DNA of 64,000 nt from Streptomyces sp. NBC_00539 (lineage in GTDB: Bacteria > Actinomycetota > Actinomycetes > Streptomycetales > Streptomycetaceae): positions 2,486,501 to 2,550,500 of the forward strand of contig NZ_CP107811.1 in NCBI RefSeq assembly GCF_036346105.1, given 5' to 3'. Shown piece after piece: positions 1-8,004 of the stretch (position 1 is the stretch's first letter; the number at the start of each line of letters is the position of its first letter). The notes beneath the pieces were generated by a model. That model did not search any database, had not been told where the DNA came from, and worked only from the letters and a program-made list of their open reading frames with translations. Made by a program: the position numbers and the translations under genes.

Positions 1-1965
1 CTCCGCGTCCGGTACGTCCGCGGCCAGGGCCCGCTCGTACAGCACCTTGCCCCGCGCCGCCCGGGCCGACGGGCTGCCCAGCCCGGTCAGGGTCCGCTCG
101 GCCTCCGCGAGCAGCTCCGGGTCGCGCTGGAGCGCCCACAGCCGAAGCAGCGCACCCGCGAGTTCCAGCTCGGCCTCCTCCGCCGCATCGGCGGGGCCGG
201 GCGGCGCCGACACGGCCCGGCGCAGCAGGGTCACGGCCTCGTACAGGCCGCGCCGCCCGCCCTCGGTGATCCGGGCCCGGGCCGTCCGTACGGCCCACTC
301 CCGGGCGGGCGCGGCGGGCGGCGGTTCGGTCTCCGGCCCGTCGGGCGGCGGCCCGGGCAGGTAGCGGCGCACGACCTTCGCCGAGACCTGGGCGAAGGCC
401 TGCGGGAGGCGGCCGGCGGGCACCCGTTCGCCGTCGGGCTCCAGGGGGGCGCCGGTCAGCTGCGAGACGGCGAGGGCCGGGAAGTTGCGCACGCCCCGCC
501 CGAAGTGGGCCCGTACGTACGCGGAGCAGTGCTTGAGCACCAGTGCGGCCTCGTCCCGGCCGAGCGGCCCCAGCAGCACGTCCTGCACGCCGGGGGTGAA
601 CTCGTACCACCCGGCGTCCGGCGCGCGCCGCAGCAGTCCGCTCAGCAGCACCTCGGCGAGGTCGGAGGGTTCCGAGTCGGGCAGCATCGTGCGCTGTACG
701 AGCCGCATCACGGGCAGTGTCAGGGGGGCCGCCGCCAGGTACAGGGCGAGTTGCACCGCGCCGGGCGCGGCCGAGGAGCGGAAACGCTGTACGAGCTCCC
801 GCGGCGGCCGTGCGGCCCGGGGCGGGGGTTCGGCCCCGGCGGGGTGGCGGGGCAGTACCCGCCCGACCTCGGCCGGTACGGGCCCGGTCCCGAGCCCTGC
901 GACGAGGCGGGCCCAGGCGCCGAGGGCGGCGGCGTTCGGCGGGAGCACGGGCACGGTGAGCCCGCCCGTGGGGCGCCCGGGCCGGGGCGGCCGGTCCGGG
1001 TGGAACTCCAGCTTGCGGGGGCCGCCTTCCGTACGGGTCAGCACCCCGCGCTCGGTCGGCAGCCGGCTGCGGTTCCACAGGCGCTGCGGCAGCGGCTGCA
1101 CCACCGCGCAGGGCGTGCACTGGGCCCACCGGTACAGCAGGCGCTGCGCCCGGCCCTCCCGCCACACGGGCCCGGCGCAGTCGGAGACGACCATGGTCAG
1201 CGCCCGGCCGGTGGGGTCGCGCACCTGGTCACCGGAGCGGAGCCCGGCGGTGGGGTGCGGGCCCCGGCCGACGGCGACGGCGCCGTCGGCCGACCGGTGC
1301 AGGTAGTAGACCTGGACGTCGCGGAAGGCCCCCAGCCGTTCGCACACGGACCGCAGTTCCTCGAACATGTCGTGCCACACCGCCATCGACGGTGAGGCGT
1401 CCATGACCAGGCGTACGGTCGCCTCGCGCCGGCTCTCCGGCCGGAACACCGGGATGACCAGCCCGAGGGCCCGGGCGCTGGCCTCGGCGGTGGCGGCCTC
1501 GTCGAGGACGGTCCGGGTGGGCGGCCCGGGCGGCCGGTGCCGCTGGAGGGCGCGCAGGGCCCGCTGGATCTCCAGGACCCTGGGCAGCGCCGCCGCGCCG
1601 GGCACCCGTACGGGCACCCCGCCCGCGGCGGGGAGTTCCGCGTCGCCGTCCGCCGTCCCGCCGCCCCTGGTGGCGTACAGCCGGACCGCGTCCCGCGGAT
1701 CGGGCTCTTCCCGTACGGGGTCCTGCGCGCGCGGGGCCGCCTCCTGCGGGCCCGCCTGCGGTCCGGGCCCCGGTGCCGGCTCCCGGACCGGGGCGTCACC
1801 GGCGTCCGGCGCCCCGGCCGGCCCCCGAGTCCGCCCGGCGAGCCACAGCGCGTCGGCGAGCTCCTCGGCGGACGGGTCGAGCCCGGCGCCCCGCAGCAGC
1901 GCGGCGAGGTCGCGGATGGGCTCGGCCGGGGGCACGGGGGCGGGGGCGGGGGGCACGGGCGTCAC
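1..1965 (-). CDS. SAV_2336-type protein with vWA/MIDAS domain (partial, C-terminus beyond window)
   Basis: Open minus-strand frame running off the left edge; the first 655 codons are present. The GTG start overlaps the stop of the MoxR gene as GTGA, implying translational coupling. A Pro/Ala-rich N-terminal linker is followed near residue 187 by V-M-D-A-S-P-S, a DxSxS metal-ion-dependent adhesion site (D189) of a von Willebrand A-like domain. A helical region ending the window part, near residues 560-655, looks TPR-like. Size, order and partners match the Streptomyces 'SAV_2336 N-terminal domain-related' family. In vWA-MoxR-VMAP ternary systems the vWA protein is thought to be a MoxR client or partner; its role here is inferred. 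Family assignment is from recalled resemblance and the MIDAS motif. The true C-terminus is not visible. Confidence 0.8.
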   Translation of the reverse strand, partial: MTPVPPAPAPVPPAEPIRDLAALLRGAGLDPSAEELADALWLAGRTRGPAGAPDAGDAPVREPAPGPGPQAGPQEAAPRAQDPVREEPDPRDAVRLYATRGGGTADGDAELPAAGGVPVRVPGAAALPRVLEIQRALRALQRHRPPGPPTRTVLDEAATAEASARALGLVIPVFRPESRREATVRLVMDASPSMAVWHDMFEELRSVCERLGAFRDVQVYYLHRSADGAVAVGRGPHPTAGLRSGDQVRDPTGRALTMVVSDCAGPVWREGRAQRLLYRWAQCTPCAVVQPLPQRLWNRSRLPTERGVLTRTEGGPRKLEFHPDRPPRPGRPTGGLTVPVLPPNAAALGAWARLVAGLGTGPVPAEVGRVLPRHPAGAEPPPRAARPPRELVQRFRSSAAPGAVQLALYLAAAPLTLPVMRLVQRTMLPDSEPSDLAEVLLSGLLRRAPDAGWYEFTPGVQDVLLGPLGRDEAALVLKHCSAYVRAHFGRGVRNFPALAVSQLTGAPLEPDGERVPAGRLPQAFAQVSAKVVRRYLPGPPPDGPETEPPPAAPAREWAVRTARARITEGGRRGLYEAVTLLRRAVSAPPGPADAAEEAELELAGALLRLWALQRDPELLAEAERTLTGLGSPSARAARGKVLYERALAADVPDAE

Positions 1966-2975
1966 CTCGGCCGGTCGAGGCGCTGGATGAGCAGGTCGGC
2001 GAGGTCCTCCCGGGTGGGCGGGGCGGCGTAGTGGGTCAGGTAGATGGCGTTGAGCAGTTGGTCGGCGGCGACCAGTTCGGACTGCGAGCGGCTGAGGAAC
2101 TCCCGGATCAGCTCGGCGCCCAGCTGGGCGGCCTCCTCCCCCAAGTGCGCCCGCACCAGGGTGGCGAGCCGTTTCTCGCCGGGCTGGCCGAGCTTGAGCT
2201 GGATGCACCGCCTGAGCAGCGCGGCGGGGAAGTCCCGTTCGCCGTTGCTGGTCAGGATGATGAAGGGGAAGGCCCGGCAGCGGATCCGGCCGTCCCGGAC
2301 GGTCACTTTGGTGCCGTCGTCGGTGAGGACCCGTACCTCGGGTTCGGAGTCCGCCACCCGTTCCAGCTCGGGGAGGGTGAACTCCCCCTCCTCCAGCACG
2401 TTGAGGAGGTCGTTGGGGAGGTCTATGTCGCTCTTGTCGAGTTCGTCGATGAGGAGCACCCGGGGGCGCGCGGTGGGCAGCAGCGCCGTCCCCAGCGGTC
2501 CCAGCCGGATGTACTTCCCGATGCCGGGCGCCGCGCCCTCGGCCGCTCCCCCGCTGGCGGCGATCTGTACGTCCTGCAGGCGCGCTATGGCGTCGTAGCG
2601 GTAGAGCCCCTCCTGGAGGACCGTGCGCGAGACGACGGGCCAGCGCAGGACGCGGCCCAGTTTCAGTTCGTGGGCGACGGCGTGCGCGAGGGTGGACTTC
2701 CCCGTTCCCGGGTAGCCCGTCACGAGCAGCGGCCGCCGCAGGTACAGCGCGGCGTTGATGGCCTCCAGCTCCTCGGGTTCGGGGCGGTGCAGCTCGGCGG
2801 CCTGCCGGTGCGCGCCGAGGCGGCGGGCCACGTTCTCGTCGGGGGTGCCCGCGGCTCCCGGGCCGTCCGCGACGGGACCGCCGTCGAAGTCCCGCCAGGG
2901 CGGCGGGTCCGGCAGGGCGTCGATCCCGTCGTGGGGGTCCCCGACGCCCCGGTAGATGAGCCACTCCTCGGTCAT
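1962..2975 (-). CDS. MoxR-family AAA+ ATPase
   Basis: 337 residues, normal for a MoxR ATPase. Walker A is GYPGTGKST at residues 87-95 and Walker B is VLLIDELDK at 173-181; a sensor-like LTSNGERDFP with downstream Arg residues follows. MoxR ATPases act as chaperones that remodel vWA-containing partners. Here the gene lies between a trypsin/VMAP-like gene (93 bp upstream) and a vWA gene that it overlaps by 4 bp, the expected arrangement for a vWA-MoxR-VMAP module. An ATG start is used. The leader just upstream contains imperfect copies of the start-site sequence (see findings). Cytosolic, with no membrane segments. Confidence 0.93.
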   Translation of the reverse strand: MTEEWLIYRGVGDPHDGIDALPDPPPWRDFDGGPVADGPGAAGTPDENVARRLGAHRQAAELHRPEPEELEAINAALYLRRPLLVTGYPGTGKSTLAHAVAHELKLGRVLRWPVVSRTVLQEGLYRYDAIARLQDVQIAASGGAAEGAAPGIGKYIRLGPLGTALLPTARPRVLLIDELDKSDIDLPNDLLNVLEEGEFTLPELERVADSEPEVRVLTDDGTKVTVRDGRIRCRAFPFIILTSNGERDFPAALLRRCIQLKLGQPGEKRLATLVRAHLGEEAAQLGAELIREFLSRSQSELVAADQLLNAIYLTHYAAPPTREDLADLLIQRLDRPR

Positions 2976-3033
2976 GTGCCCGCCCCCTCGATCATGTGCC
3001 CGCGCCCCTCGGCCATGGGCCCGCCCCTGCGTG
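2966..3033 (-). repeat. Imperfect triplication of the moxR ribosome-binding/start region
   Basis: On the minus strand three consecutive copies of a roughly 22-nt unit (GGGCACATGAYCGAGG-like) are present, each with a purine-rich stretch, GGGC and ATG. The third copy supplies the start codon of the MoxR gene. The upstream ATGs open only a 14-codon frame that terminates across the true start (ACATGA), so they could act as a short upstream reading frame. Confidence 0.55.
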
Positions 3034-3068
3034 GTCGATCCGGTGGTGTCCCGCCGGACGCGTGCCCC

Positions 3069-5171
3069 TCACAGGTCGCCCTGCAACGGTTCGTCCTCCG
3101 GGAGCGGCCGCCGCGGGTCCTGCCACAGCAGCGCCGTCCCCACCGCCCAGTACGCGTCCGGGTCCGCCCCGTACGCCCGTCCCCGCAGCGTCTGGAGCCG
3201 GGCCGGGAGCACCGCTCCCCGTCCGGCTTCGGCCAGTTCCTCGCGCAGGCCGCGGTGGAACGGTTCGCAGGACGCCCTGGGGTCGGCCGGGGGCCGGCGG
3301 CACACCACCACCCCGTACCCGGCGTCCCGCGCGTCGTGCAGCATCGCGAGCGTCGGGTCCTCGCCCGCGGCCCGGCACAGCACCGGCACCGTGTGGTCCA
3401 CCAGGGCGGCCAGCCACCCGGGCGCCGGGCGCCACTTGCGGCCCCGCGAGCAGTCGGCCCGCCGGTCCAGCAGCGGGCCCGCCTGCACCCTCGTCCACCG
3501 CTCGGCGGCTTCCGCGGGCGGGTCGCCGCCCGGGTGGCGCAGCACGACCGGCCGCTGCACGCCGACCGGGACCCCGCCCGACACCGTCCACTCGTCCACC
3601 GGGAGCCCGAACAGCTCCTCCGCCACGACCACCTCCAGCAGCGCGGCCGCCTCGTGGGTGTCGCACCGCCGGAACCCCTCGGCGAGCGGGGCCCGCACCG
3701 CCTCGGGCAGGTCCGCCAGCGTGACCCGGGTTCCGGAGGCCACCGGGGTCGCCTGCCCGGGCCGGTCCGGGCCGGCCAGGACGGAGACCCGCCAGTCGTA
3801 GACGTCCTCCCACACCTGGGCCCAGGCCTCCAGCAGGACCGACGGCGCCGGGGGCGGGAGTCCCACGGCCGGGCGGAAGGGACCGTGCACCATCTGCCCG
3901 GCCGAGGTGCGCCGGCGCCGTTCACGTTCCGCGAGGCCGCGTTCGTGGCGCTCGCCCAGTTCGCGGCGCAGCGGCCGCCACAGCCGCGCGGCGGTGGCCC
4001 GTACCCAGTCCCACAGTTCCTCGTCGGCGCCGGGCGCGGGCGGCTCGCGGTGGTCGGCGACGCTGACGTCGGTGGCGTAGCGCAGCATCGCGGCGGCCTC
4101 GCCGCCGGTCCCGGGCGGGTCGTGGAGCAGGCCGAGTCCGTCGCGCCAGGTCAGCGGGGCCGGTAAGCCCGTGTCGGGTTCGTCGCCGCGGGCGGCTTCG
4201 GCGAGGGCGCGGACGGCCTCGGAGGAGCCGGGCGGCGGCAGTTCGGCGAGCAGACCGCACAGGGTGGTGCGTTCGCCCGGGGTGAGGCGGGTGAGACGGC
4301 TGAGGCGGGTGGGGCGCTCAGGTCCGCCGTTGGTGTCCTCGTCCTCCGAGGGCAGCTCGTCGTGGACGTCCGTCCAGGTGCGGCGGCTGTCCAGGTCGCT
4401 GACGTGCTGGTCGTAGTGGTACAGGTCGTGGCCCTGCATCACCCGCCGGTACAGGCCGACCTGTCCGGTCGGGCCCGTCGGCAGGGTCCGCAGCTGGGCC
4501 ACCGACACCGCGATGCCCCCGCCGCCCGCCTGCCGGCGGGCCTTGACGATCCCGATGACCTCGCCGCGCGCCAGGTCCACCAGGGGGCCGCCGGACATGC
4601 CGGGTTCGATCTCGTCGTCGTCGCCGAGGCGGATCGCCGCGCCGTTCGCGGCGGTGCCGCGCAGCCGGGTGGTGCGGCCGGTGATCTCCCGTACCCCGAG
4701 GTCCTCGGTGACGCCGAAGTACGCGGCCTCGTCGAGGCGGGGCCTGGCCCGGTCGGTGAGGTAGACGCAGGCGTGCGAGATGGGCGCGAGTACCCGTACG
4801 AGGGCCAGGTCGGGCAGGTCCCACAGGGCGCGCGGGGCGGGCCGGCGTTCCTCCAGCCGTTCCGGCAGTACGCATTCCACGCGGCCGGCGACCGTGCCGG
4901 TGGCTCCCGCCGCCCCGGGGGAGCCGGCGACGGAGAAGGTGATGCCGACCTCGCGGCCCGCCAGACGCACCGCAGCACCCCCTTCGCCGATCACGTGGGC
5001 ACACGTGAGGACCCACCCGGGGGCGATGAAGAAGCCGCTGCCCCAGGTCGGACCGGTCCCAGGGGTTCCATACCCGTCCGCGGGCGCGTGGACGCGTACG
5101 GTGGCCGCCTTGACGAGGGGTTCGAGAAGCTCGAAGGCGCGCGCGGAGCCGCCCGTGCGCCCGTCCGGCAT
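3069..5171 (-). CDS. Trypsin-like serine protease with VMAP-C-like C-terminal region
   Basis: 700 residues. The N-terminal 230 residues form a trypsin/HtrA-type fold with an intact catalytic triad: His59 (LTCAHVIG), Asp121 (DLALVRV) and Ser193 (PGMSGGPLVD). There is no signal peptide, so the protease is cytosolic. Residues of about 280-400 are a Leu-rich helical segment reminiscent of effector-associated domains. The last 280 residues resemble the C-terminal domain of vWA-MoxR-associated proteins (VMAP-C), ending in ALLWQDPRRPLPEDEP. The gene heads a cluster with MoxR and vWA genes. By analogy with described ternary conflict systems the protease would be the effector released by MoxR/vWA signalling; this is inference. 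The start ATG has AGGGG upstream and a -10-like TAGCCT at 5206-5201. Confidence 0.85.
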   Translation of the reverse strand: MPDGRTGGSARAFELLEPLVKAATVRVHAPADGYGTPGTGPTWGSGFFIAPGWVLTCAHVIGEGGAAVRLAGREVGITFSVAGSPGAAGATGTVAGRVECVLPERLEERRPAPRALWDLPDLALVRVLAPISHACVYLTDRARPRLDEAAYFGVTEDLGVREITGRTTRLRGTAANGAAIRLGDDDEIEPGMSGGPLVDLARGEVIGIVKARRQAGGGGIAVSVAQLRTLPTGPTGQVGLYRRVMQGHDLYHYDQHVSDLDSRRTWTDVHDELPSEDEDTNGGPERPTRLSRLTRLTPGERTTLCGLLAELPPPGSSEAVRALAEAARGDEPDTGLPAPLTWRDGLGLLHDPPGTGGEAAAMLRYATDVSVADHREPPAPGADEELWDWVRATAARLWRPLRRELGERHERGLAERERRRRTSAGQMVHGPFRPAVGLPPPAPSVLLEAWAQVWEDVYDWRVSVLAGPDRPGQATPVASGTRVTLADLPEAVRAPLAEGFRRCDTHEAAALLEVVVAEELFGLPVDEWTVSGGVPVGVQRPVVLRHPGGDPPAEAAERWTRVQAGPLLDRRADCSRGRKWRPAPGWLAALVDHTVPVLCRAAGEDPTLAMLHDARDAGYGVVVCRRPPADPRASCEPFHRGLREELAEAGRGAVLPARLQTLRGRAYGADPDAYWAVGTALLWQDPRRPLPEDEPLQGDL

Positions 5172-5200
5172 CCCCTGCCCCCCTCAGGTCGAGTCTGTCA

Positions 5201-5206
5201 AGGCTA
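5201..5206 (-). promoter_or_regulatory. Possible -10 box for the protease-MoxR-vWA operon
   Basis: TAGCCT on the minus strand lies 29 nt upstream of the protease ATG. No good -35 hexamer was seen at the expected distance, so the call rests on the -10 and on position only. Confidence 0.35.
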
Positions 5207-5292
5207 GCGCCGGGGCAGGGAGGACGGGAGGTGTCTGTGATACGCGGATTATCCTGGCGGGAAACACCCCCTCACGTCTTACGGAGCCGGAC

Positions 5293-5475
5293 TTGTACTT
5301 CACCGATCGCGGCATCGAGGAGCTGGAGAAGCGGCGCGGCGAGGAGGAGGTCACCTTCGAGTGGCTCGCCGAGCAGCTCCGCACCTTCGTCGATCTCAAC
5401 CCGGACTTCGAGGTCCCGGTGGAACGCCTGGCGACCTGGCTGGCCCGCCTCGACGACGCCGAGGACGACGAGTAA
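5293..5475 (+). CDS. DUF6104 family small protein
   Basis: 60-residue acidic protein of unknown function, recognised as the small actinobacterial protein annotated DUF6104. It begins (TTG) L-Y-F-T-D-R-G-I-E-E-L-E-K-R. The TTG start is chosen because the family starts at this YFTDRGIEEL block and a CGGAG purine stretch precedes it. The frame stays open further upstream, but that part overlaps the divergent protease gene and has no family resemblance. Predicted mostly helical and cytosolic. A -10-like TATCCT lies about 40 nt upstream. It is followed by a strong terminator shared with the convergent sodN gene. Confidence 0.85.
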   Translation: MYFTDRGIEELEKRRGEEEVTFEWLAEQLRTFVDLNPDFEVPVERLATWLARLDDAEDDE

Positions 5476-5493
5476 CCCACCCCCGCGTACGCC

Positions 5494-5527
5494 GAAGGGG
5501 CCCGACCGTCACCGGTCGGGCCCCTTC
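5494..5527. terminator. Bidirectional terminator between DUF6104 gene and sodN
   Basis: A perfect 15-bp inverted repeat GAAGGGGCCCGACCG / CGGTCGGGCCCCTTC with a 4-nt loop lies between the two convergent stop codons. Confidence 0.9.
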
Positions 5528-5562
5528 TGCACCGGGCTGCTCCATCGGGCCGGGGGCCCGGA

Positions 5563-5958
5563 TCAGGCGGCCTTGGTCTCCCAGAAGATGCGGTCGATCT
5601 CGGCGATGAGTTCGAGGGCCTTCTGGCCGGTCGCCGGGTCGTTGGACGCCTTCGCGGCCGAGAGGGCCTTGAGGGTGTCGTTGACCAGGGTGTGCAGCTG
5701 GGGGTACTTCTCGAAGTGCGGCGGCTTGAAGTAGTCGCTCCACAGCACCGAGACGTGGTGCTTGGCGAGCTCGGCGCGCTGCTCCTTGATGGTGATGGCG
5801 CGCGCGCGGAAGTCGGCGTCCTCGTTGGCCTGGTACTTCTCCTGTACGGCCTTGACCGACTCGGCCTCGATGCGGGCCTGGGCCGGGTCGTACACGCCGC
5901 ACGGCAGGTCACAGTGGGCGGAGACCTTCGCCTTGGGGGCGAAGAGGCGGGTAAGCAT
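5563..5958 (-). CDS. sodN: Nickel superoxide dismutase
   Basis: 131 residues, the usual length of actinobacterial NiSOD. A 14-residue leader (MLTRLFAPKAKVSA) precedes the nickel hook HCDLPCGVY. After leader removal His1, Cys2 and Cys6 bind nickel and the enzyme dismutates superoxide to peroxide and oxygen in the cytosol as a hexamer. The leader must be removed by the SodX protease, encoded divergently next door. The ATG has a GAGGAGG ribosome-binding site. The promoter region shows TAATCT as a -10 about 40 nt upstream, inside a GCGAG-ATTA-CTCGC inverted repeat. In S. coelicolor sodN is activated by nickel through Nur; no clear Nur box was recognised here. Confidence 0.97.
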   Translation of the reverse strand: MLTRLFAPKAKVSAHCDLPCGVYDPAQARIEAESVKAVQEKYQANEDADFRARAITIKEQRAELAKHHVSVLWSDYFKPPHFEKYPQLHTLVNDTLKALSAAKASNDPATGQKALELIAEIDRIFWETKAA

Positions 5959-5992
5959 GGAGTTTGTCCTCCTCGTGATCGTCTTCTCAAGG

Positions 5993-6006
5993 GCGAGATT
6001 ACTCGC
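5993..6006 (-). promoter_or_regulatory. sodN -10 region within a short inverted repeat
   Basis: GCGAG-ATTA-CTCGC is a perfect 5-bp dyad whose centre contains TAATCT (minus strand, 6001-5996). That is a plausible -10 box 38 nt before the sodN ATG. The dyad may be an operator or an early transcript hairpin. Confidence 0.4.
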
Positions 6007-6129
6007 TCGGGATGCGGAATTCGCGGGCGGCCCCGTGGGCTTCGGACAAAAGTCCAGCGTCGTGCCGGCGGCGGTGAGCGAACCTACGGCGGCGTGCGGC
6101 AGCATGCGGGTGGGACGAGGAGGTCGTAC

Positions 6130-6549
6130 ATGGTGGACAGGGCGCGCCAGGGCGGGCAGTTCGGGCTGGCCGAGGTGTCGGGGCCCTCGATGGTCCCCAC
6201 CCTGCTGCACGGGGACCGGCTGGTGGTCCGCTACGGGGCGCCCGTGCGCCCGGGGGCCGTGGTGGTGCTGCGGCACCCCTTCCAGCAGGACCTGCTGGTG
6301 GTGAAGCGGGCGGTGGAGCGGCGGCCGGGCGGCTGGTGGGTGCTGGGTGACAACCCGTACAACGCGACCGGCGACAGCACCGACTACGGGACGGTGCCCG
6401 AGGAACTGGTGCTGGCGACGGCCGTGCTGCGGCTGCGGCCGCCGCCCGCCGGTCAGCGCTCGCTGAGGGCGCGGCTGTCCTGGGCGGTTTCGGCGCTGCG
6501 GCCGCTGCGCGCGGACTCCTCGGCCTCCAGCCGCTTGCGGGCGCGGTAG
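6130..6549 (+). CDS. sodX: NiSOD maturation peptidase (signal-peptidase-like)
   Basis: 139-residue S26-family protease. It has the catalytic Ser in V-S-G-P-S-M (Ser20) and Lys in VVKRAV (Lys59), plus the GDNPYNATGDS box of type I signal peptidases. There is no transmembrane anchor, as in the NiSOD-associated subfamily that trims the SodN leader in the cytosol. The ATG start is preceded by AGGAGG. It is transcribed divergently from sodN, whereas in many genomes sodX follows sodN co-directionally. Its last 97 bp overlap the 3' end of the convergent CGNR gene, so its Arg-rich tail is encoded opposite that gene's end. Confidence 0.93.
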   Translation: MVDRARQGGQFGLAEVSGPSMVPTLLHGDRLVVRYGAPVRPGAVVVLRHPFQQDLLVVKRAVERRPGGWWVLGDNPYNATGDSTDYGTVPEELVLATAVLRLRPPPAGQRSLRARLSWAVSALRPLRADSSASSRLRAR

Positions 6550-7082
6550 GCCGCCACGTTCGCCCGGGTGGCGCAGCGGTCGGAGCAGTAGCGCCGGGAC
6601 CGGTTGGTGGAGGTGTCGAGGTAGGCGTTGCGGCAGGGCGCCGCCTGGCACAGGCCGAGCCGGTCGGGGCCGTGCTCGGTGAGGTGGAAGGCCAGCCCGA
6701 AGGAGGCGAGGGCGGCGTATCCCGCGGAGGCGTTCGAGGGGTGATCGGCGAGGTGGATGTGCCAGTGGGGGCGGCCGTCCTCGTCGAGCGAGTCGTGGCC
6801 GGTCACCTGGGGGCTGACCGGGAACTCCATCAGCAGGGAGTTCAGCAGGTCGACGGCGAGCACGTGGTCCCCGCCGTCGGCGGCCTCGAAGACGGAGCGC
6901 AGCCGGCCCCGGACGTTGCGGAAGCGCGTGACGTCGGCGTCCGTGACGCGGCGTGCGGCCTGGACCCCGGCGCCGAAGAGGGCGCGTACGGCGTCCACCG
7001 AGGTGAGGGCGTCCTTGTTGCGGGCCGGCTCCTCGGTGTTGACCAGGCGCACGGCGTAGTCCGAGTAATGGGCCAGTTCCAC
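6453..7082 (-). CDS. CGNR zinc-finger / ABATE-domain transcriptional regulator
   Basis: 209 residues. The N-terminal part is the stress-induced ABATE-type domain typical of these proteins. The C-terminus has the CGNR zinc finger with C-X5-C, then N-x-Y-x-D-x-S-x-N-R-S-R-R-Y-C-S-x-x-C, followed by ATRANVAAYRARK. Proteins of this family are putative nucleic-acid-binding regulators; no target is known. A GTG start matches the conserved ELAHYSDYAVRLVNT opening. It overlaps the sodX 3' end by 97 bp in antisense, so simultaneous transcription could interfere. Confidence 0.9.
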   Translation of the reverse strand: MELAHYSDYAVRLVNTEEPARNKDALTSVDAVRALFGAGVQAARRVTDADVTRFRNVRGRLRSVFEAADGGDHVLAVDLLNSLLMEFPVSPQVTGHDSLDEDGRPHWHIHLADHPSNASAGYAALASFGLAFHLTEHGPDRLGLCQAAPCRNAYLDTSTNRSRRYCSDRCATRANVAAYRARKRLEAEESARSGRSAETAQDSRALSER

Positions 7083-7172
7083 GTCGAGTCCTTACGGCTG
7101 CGGATGAGGTCCCGGTAACGGCTGAGACAGCTACAAGGGTATTACGACCGCAGGGGTGCGCCGGGCAGCGCG

Positions 7173-7204
7173 GAGGGGCGGTACGGGAATCCGTACCGCC
7201 CCTC
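7173..7204. terminator. Terminator after the glutamate-type ABC operon
   Basis: A perfect 14-bp inverted repeat GAGGGGCGGTACGG / CCGTACCGCCCCTC with GAAT loop lies just downstream of the ATPase stop codon (minus strand). Confidence 0.85.
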
Positions 7205-7236
7205 TCACAGCACCCGCAGAGCAGCGCTCGACGCAG

Positions 7237-8004
7237 TTACAGCACCTTGGACAGGAACGCCTTCGTCCGGTCGTGCTGCGGGTTGCCCAGGACCTCGCGC
7301 GGGTGGCCGGATTCGACCACCACGCCGCCGTCCATGAAGACGAGGTTGTCGCCGACCTCGCGGGCGAAGCCCATCTCGTGGGTCACGACGATCATCGTCA
7401 TGCCCGATTCGGCGAGGTCCCGCATGACGTCCAGGACGTCACCGACGAGCTCCGGGTCGAGCGCCGAGGTGGGCTCGTCGAAGAGCATCAGCTTGGGCTC
7501 CATGGCCAGCGCGCGGGCGATCGCCACGCGCTGCTGCTGGCCGCCGGACAGCTGCGAGGGGTAGTTCCCGCCCTTGTCGCCGAGGCCGACGCGGTCGAGC
7601 AGCTTGACGGCGCGCTCGCGCGCCACCGCCTTGCTCTCGCCCTTGACCTGGACCGGCGCCTCCATGACGTTCTCAATGGCCGTCATGTGCGGGAACAGGT
7701 TGAAGCGCTGGAAGACCATGCCGATCTCGCGGCGCTGCGCGGCGACCTCGCTGTCCTTGAGCTCGTAGAGCTTGTCGCCCTTCTGGCGGTAACCCACCAG
7801 CTGGCCGTCCACCGACAGCCGCCCGGAGTTGATGCGCTCCAGGTGGTTGATGCACCGCAGGAAGGTCGACTTGCCGGAGCCGGACGGGCCGACCAGGCAG
7901 AAGACCTCGCGCGGGGCGACTTCGAGGTCGATGCCCCGGAGGATGTGGGCGGCGCCGTACGACTTGTGGACGCCTTCTGCCTTGACCATCGGCTGGGCGG
8001 TCAT
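7237..8004 (-). CDS. Polar amino acid (glutamate-type) ABC transporter ATPase
   Basis: 255 residues. Walker [10 protein letters not shown] at 39-47, Q-loop [10 protein letters not shown], signature LSGGQ at 152-156, Walker B LMLFDEP at 172-178 and switch His in VTHEMGF. Best fit is the GlnQ/GluA ATPase of a polar amino acid importer. The ATG overlaps the permease stop by 4 bp (ATGA). It is last gene of a three-gene operon (binding protein, permease, ATPase) that ends in a strong terminator. Cytoplasmic face of the membrane complex. The ligand cannot be fixed from sequence; glutamate is the usual annotation for this locus. Confidence 0.94.
   Translation of the reverse strand: MTAQPMVKAEGVHKSYGAAHILRGIDLEVAPREVFCLVGPSGSGKSTFLRCINHLERINSGRLSVDGQLVGYRQKGDKLYELKDSEVAAQRREIGMVFQRFNLFPHMTAIENVMEAPVQVKGESKAVARERAVKLLDRVGLGDKGGNYPSQLSGGQQQRVAIARALAMEPKLMLFDEPTSALDPELVGDVLDVMRDLAESGMTMIVVTHEMGFAREVGDNLVFMDGGVVVESGHPREVLGNPQHDRTKAFLSKVL

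Noticed and set aside
1773-4166. 797-codon plus-strand open frame
   Set aside because: It is antisense to the MoxR and protease genes, whose motifs are unmistakable. Long opposite-strand frames are expected at this GC content.
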